Shown one piece after another: positions 6,092 to 6,141 of a DNA stretch of 6,141 bases. Below the pieces are notes generated by a model. It had not been told where the DNA came from. It searched no databases and saw only the letters and a program-made list of their open reading frames with translations. The DNA lies in NCBI GenBank assembly GCA_050693875.1, contig JBOGWP010000109.1, positions 1 to 6,141 on the forward strand. The letters run 5' to 3'. The position numbers were made by a program, and so were the translations under genes. Source of the DNA: JBOGWP01 sp050693875. Its GTDB lineage: Bacteria; Actinomycetota; CADDZG01; JAHWKV01; JBOGWP01. Position 1 is the stretch's first letter. Each line of letters begins with the position of its first letter.

Positions 6092-6141
6092 GTGACCATG
6101 CCCAATGCGGCCCTGCTCGAGCGCGCCCATCATGGCGGCAT
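6092..6141 (+). CDS. Start of a gene running off the window, possibly an IS481-like transposase
   Basis: From GTG 6092 the frame is open to the last base and encodes MTMPNAALLERAHHGG. The upstream AGGAGA has good spacing, which supports a real start. IS481-family transposases often begin with a segment like SHANAALT, to which PNAALL bears some likeness. The basic, Leu/Arg-rich continuation expected of that family is not evident in the few residues seen. Sixteen codons are too few to assign a function, and a chance open frame is possible. Confidence 0.35.
   Translation, partial: MTMPNAALLERAHHGG

Larger units (their letters stand above)
6048..6141 (+). mobile_element. Possible left end of an IS481-like element, cut by the window end
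   Basis: The IS1595 similarity ends at about 6033. From TGTAGCCC (6048-6055) on, the sequence reads as a short leader, a good ribosome-binding site and a new start codon. A 5' TGT, a leader of about 45 bases and a protein beginning with a NAAL-like segment fit my memory of IS481-family insertion sequences. The right end and most of the transposase are outside the window, so this is tentative. Confidence 0.3.

Noticed and set aside
1..6141. CRISPR array, tRNA, rRNA or riboswitch
   Set aside because: No regularly spaced direct repeats, no cloverleaf with a TTC arm and no conserved RNA core were seen on either strand.

Overview
The window looks like the edge of a bacterial contig from a very GC-rich genome. 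The coding part appears to be roughly two thirds or more G+C, with strong G/C at third codon positions and GTG starts. Actinomycetota or a similar high-GC soil lineage is the best guess, from composition, from the style of the glycosyltransferases and from the type of IS1595 remnant. No marker gene here can prove it. The first 19 bases are an uninterrupted C run at the very edge, which looks like a sequencing or assembly artefact.

Bases 28-5333 hold four glycosyltransferase genes on the + strand, packed as one operon. Two adjacent GT-B (GT4-type) enzymes (28-1083 and 1088-2176) are clear paralogues from a tandem duplication. A third, more distant GT4-type enzyme (2173-3387) follows. Last comes a 649-residue enzyme with two GT2-type (GT-A) domains (3384-5333). 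The junctions are a 4-base gap and then two 4-base GTGA stop/start overlaps, so translation is probably coupled. A strong hairpin overlaps the last stop codon, and a second hairpin lies just beyond; together they plausibly end the transcript.

Taken together, the four genes look like part of a surface-polysaccharide cluster (O-antigen-like, capsular or exopolysaccharide). The enzymes would add sugars one after another to a carrier-linked glycan at the cytoplasmic face of the membrane. No flippase, ABC exporter, polymerase or sugar-nucleotide synthesis gene is visible, so the rest of the cluster must lie to the left of the window. Donor and acceptor sugars cannot be read from the sequence.

Bases 5334-6141 are different: less GC-rich, without an intact gene, and made of mobile-element debris. 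A broken IS1595-family (ISXO2-like) transposase runs from 5608 to about 6033. Its zinc ribbon and following conserved block are recognisable, but only by joining three reading frames, and the catalytic half is missing. At about 6048 a new segment begins, with a good ribosome-binding site and the first 16 codons of a gene that runs off the window, tentatively the left end of an IS481-like element. I see no CRISPR array, RNA gene or obviously new defence or biosynthetic system. The notable points are the tandem GT duplication, the terminator-like hairpin overlapping the stop codon, and the layered IS scar at the end of the operon.
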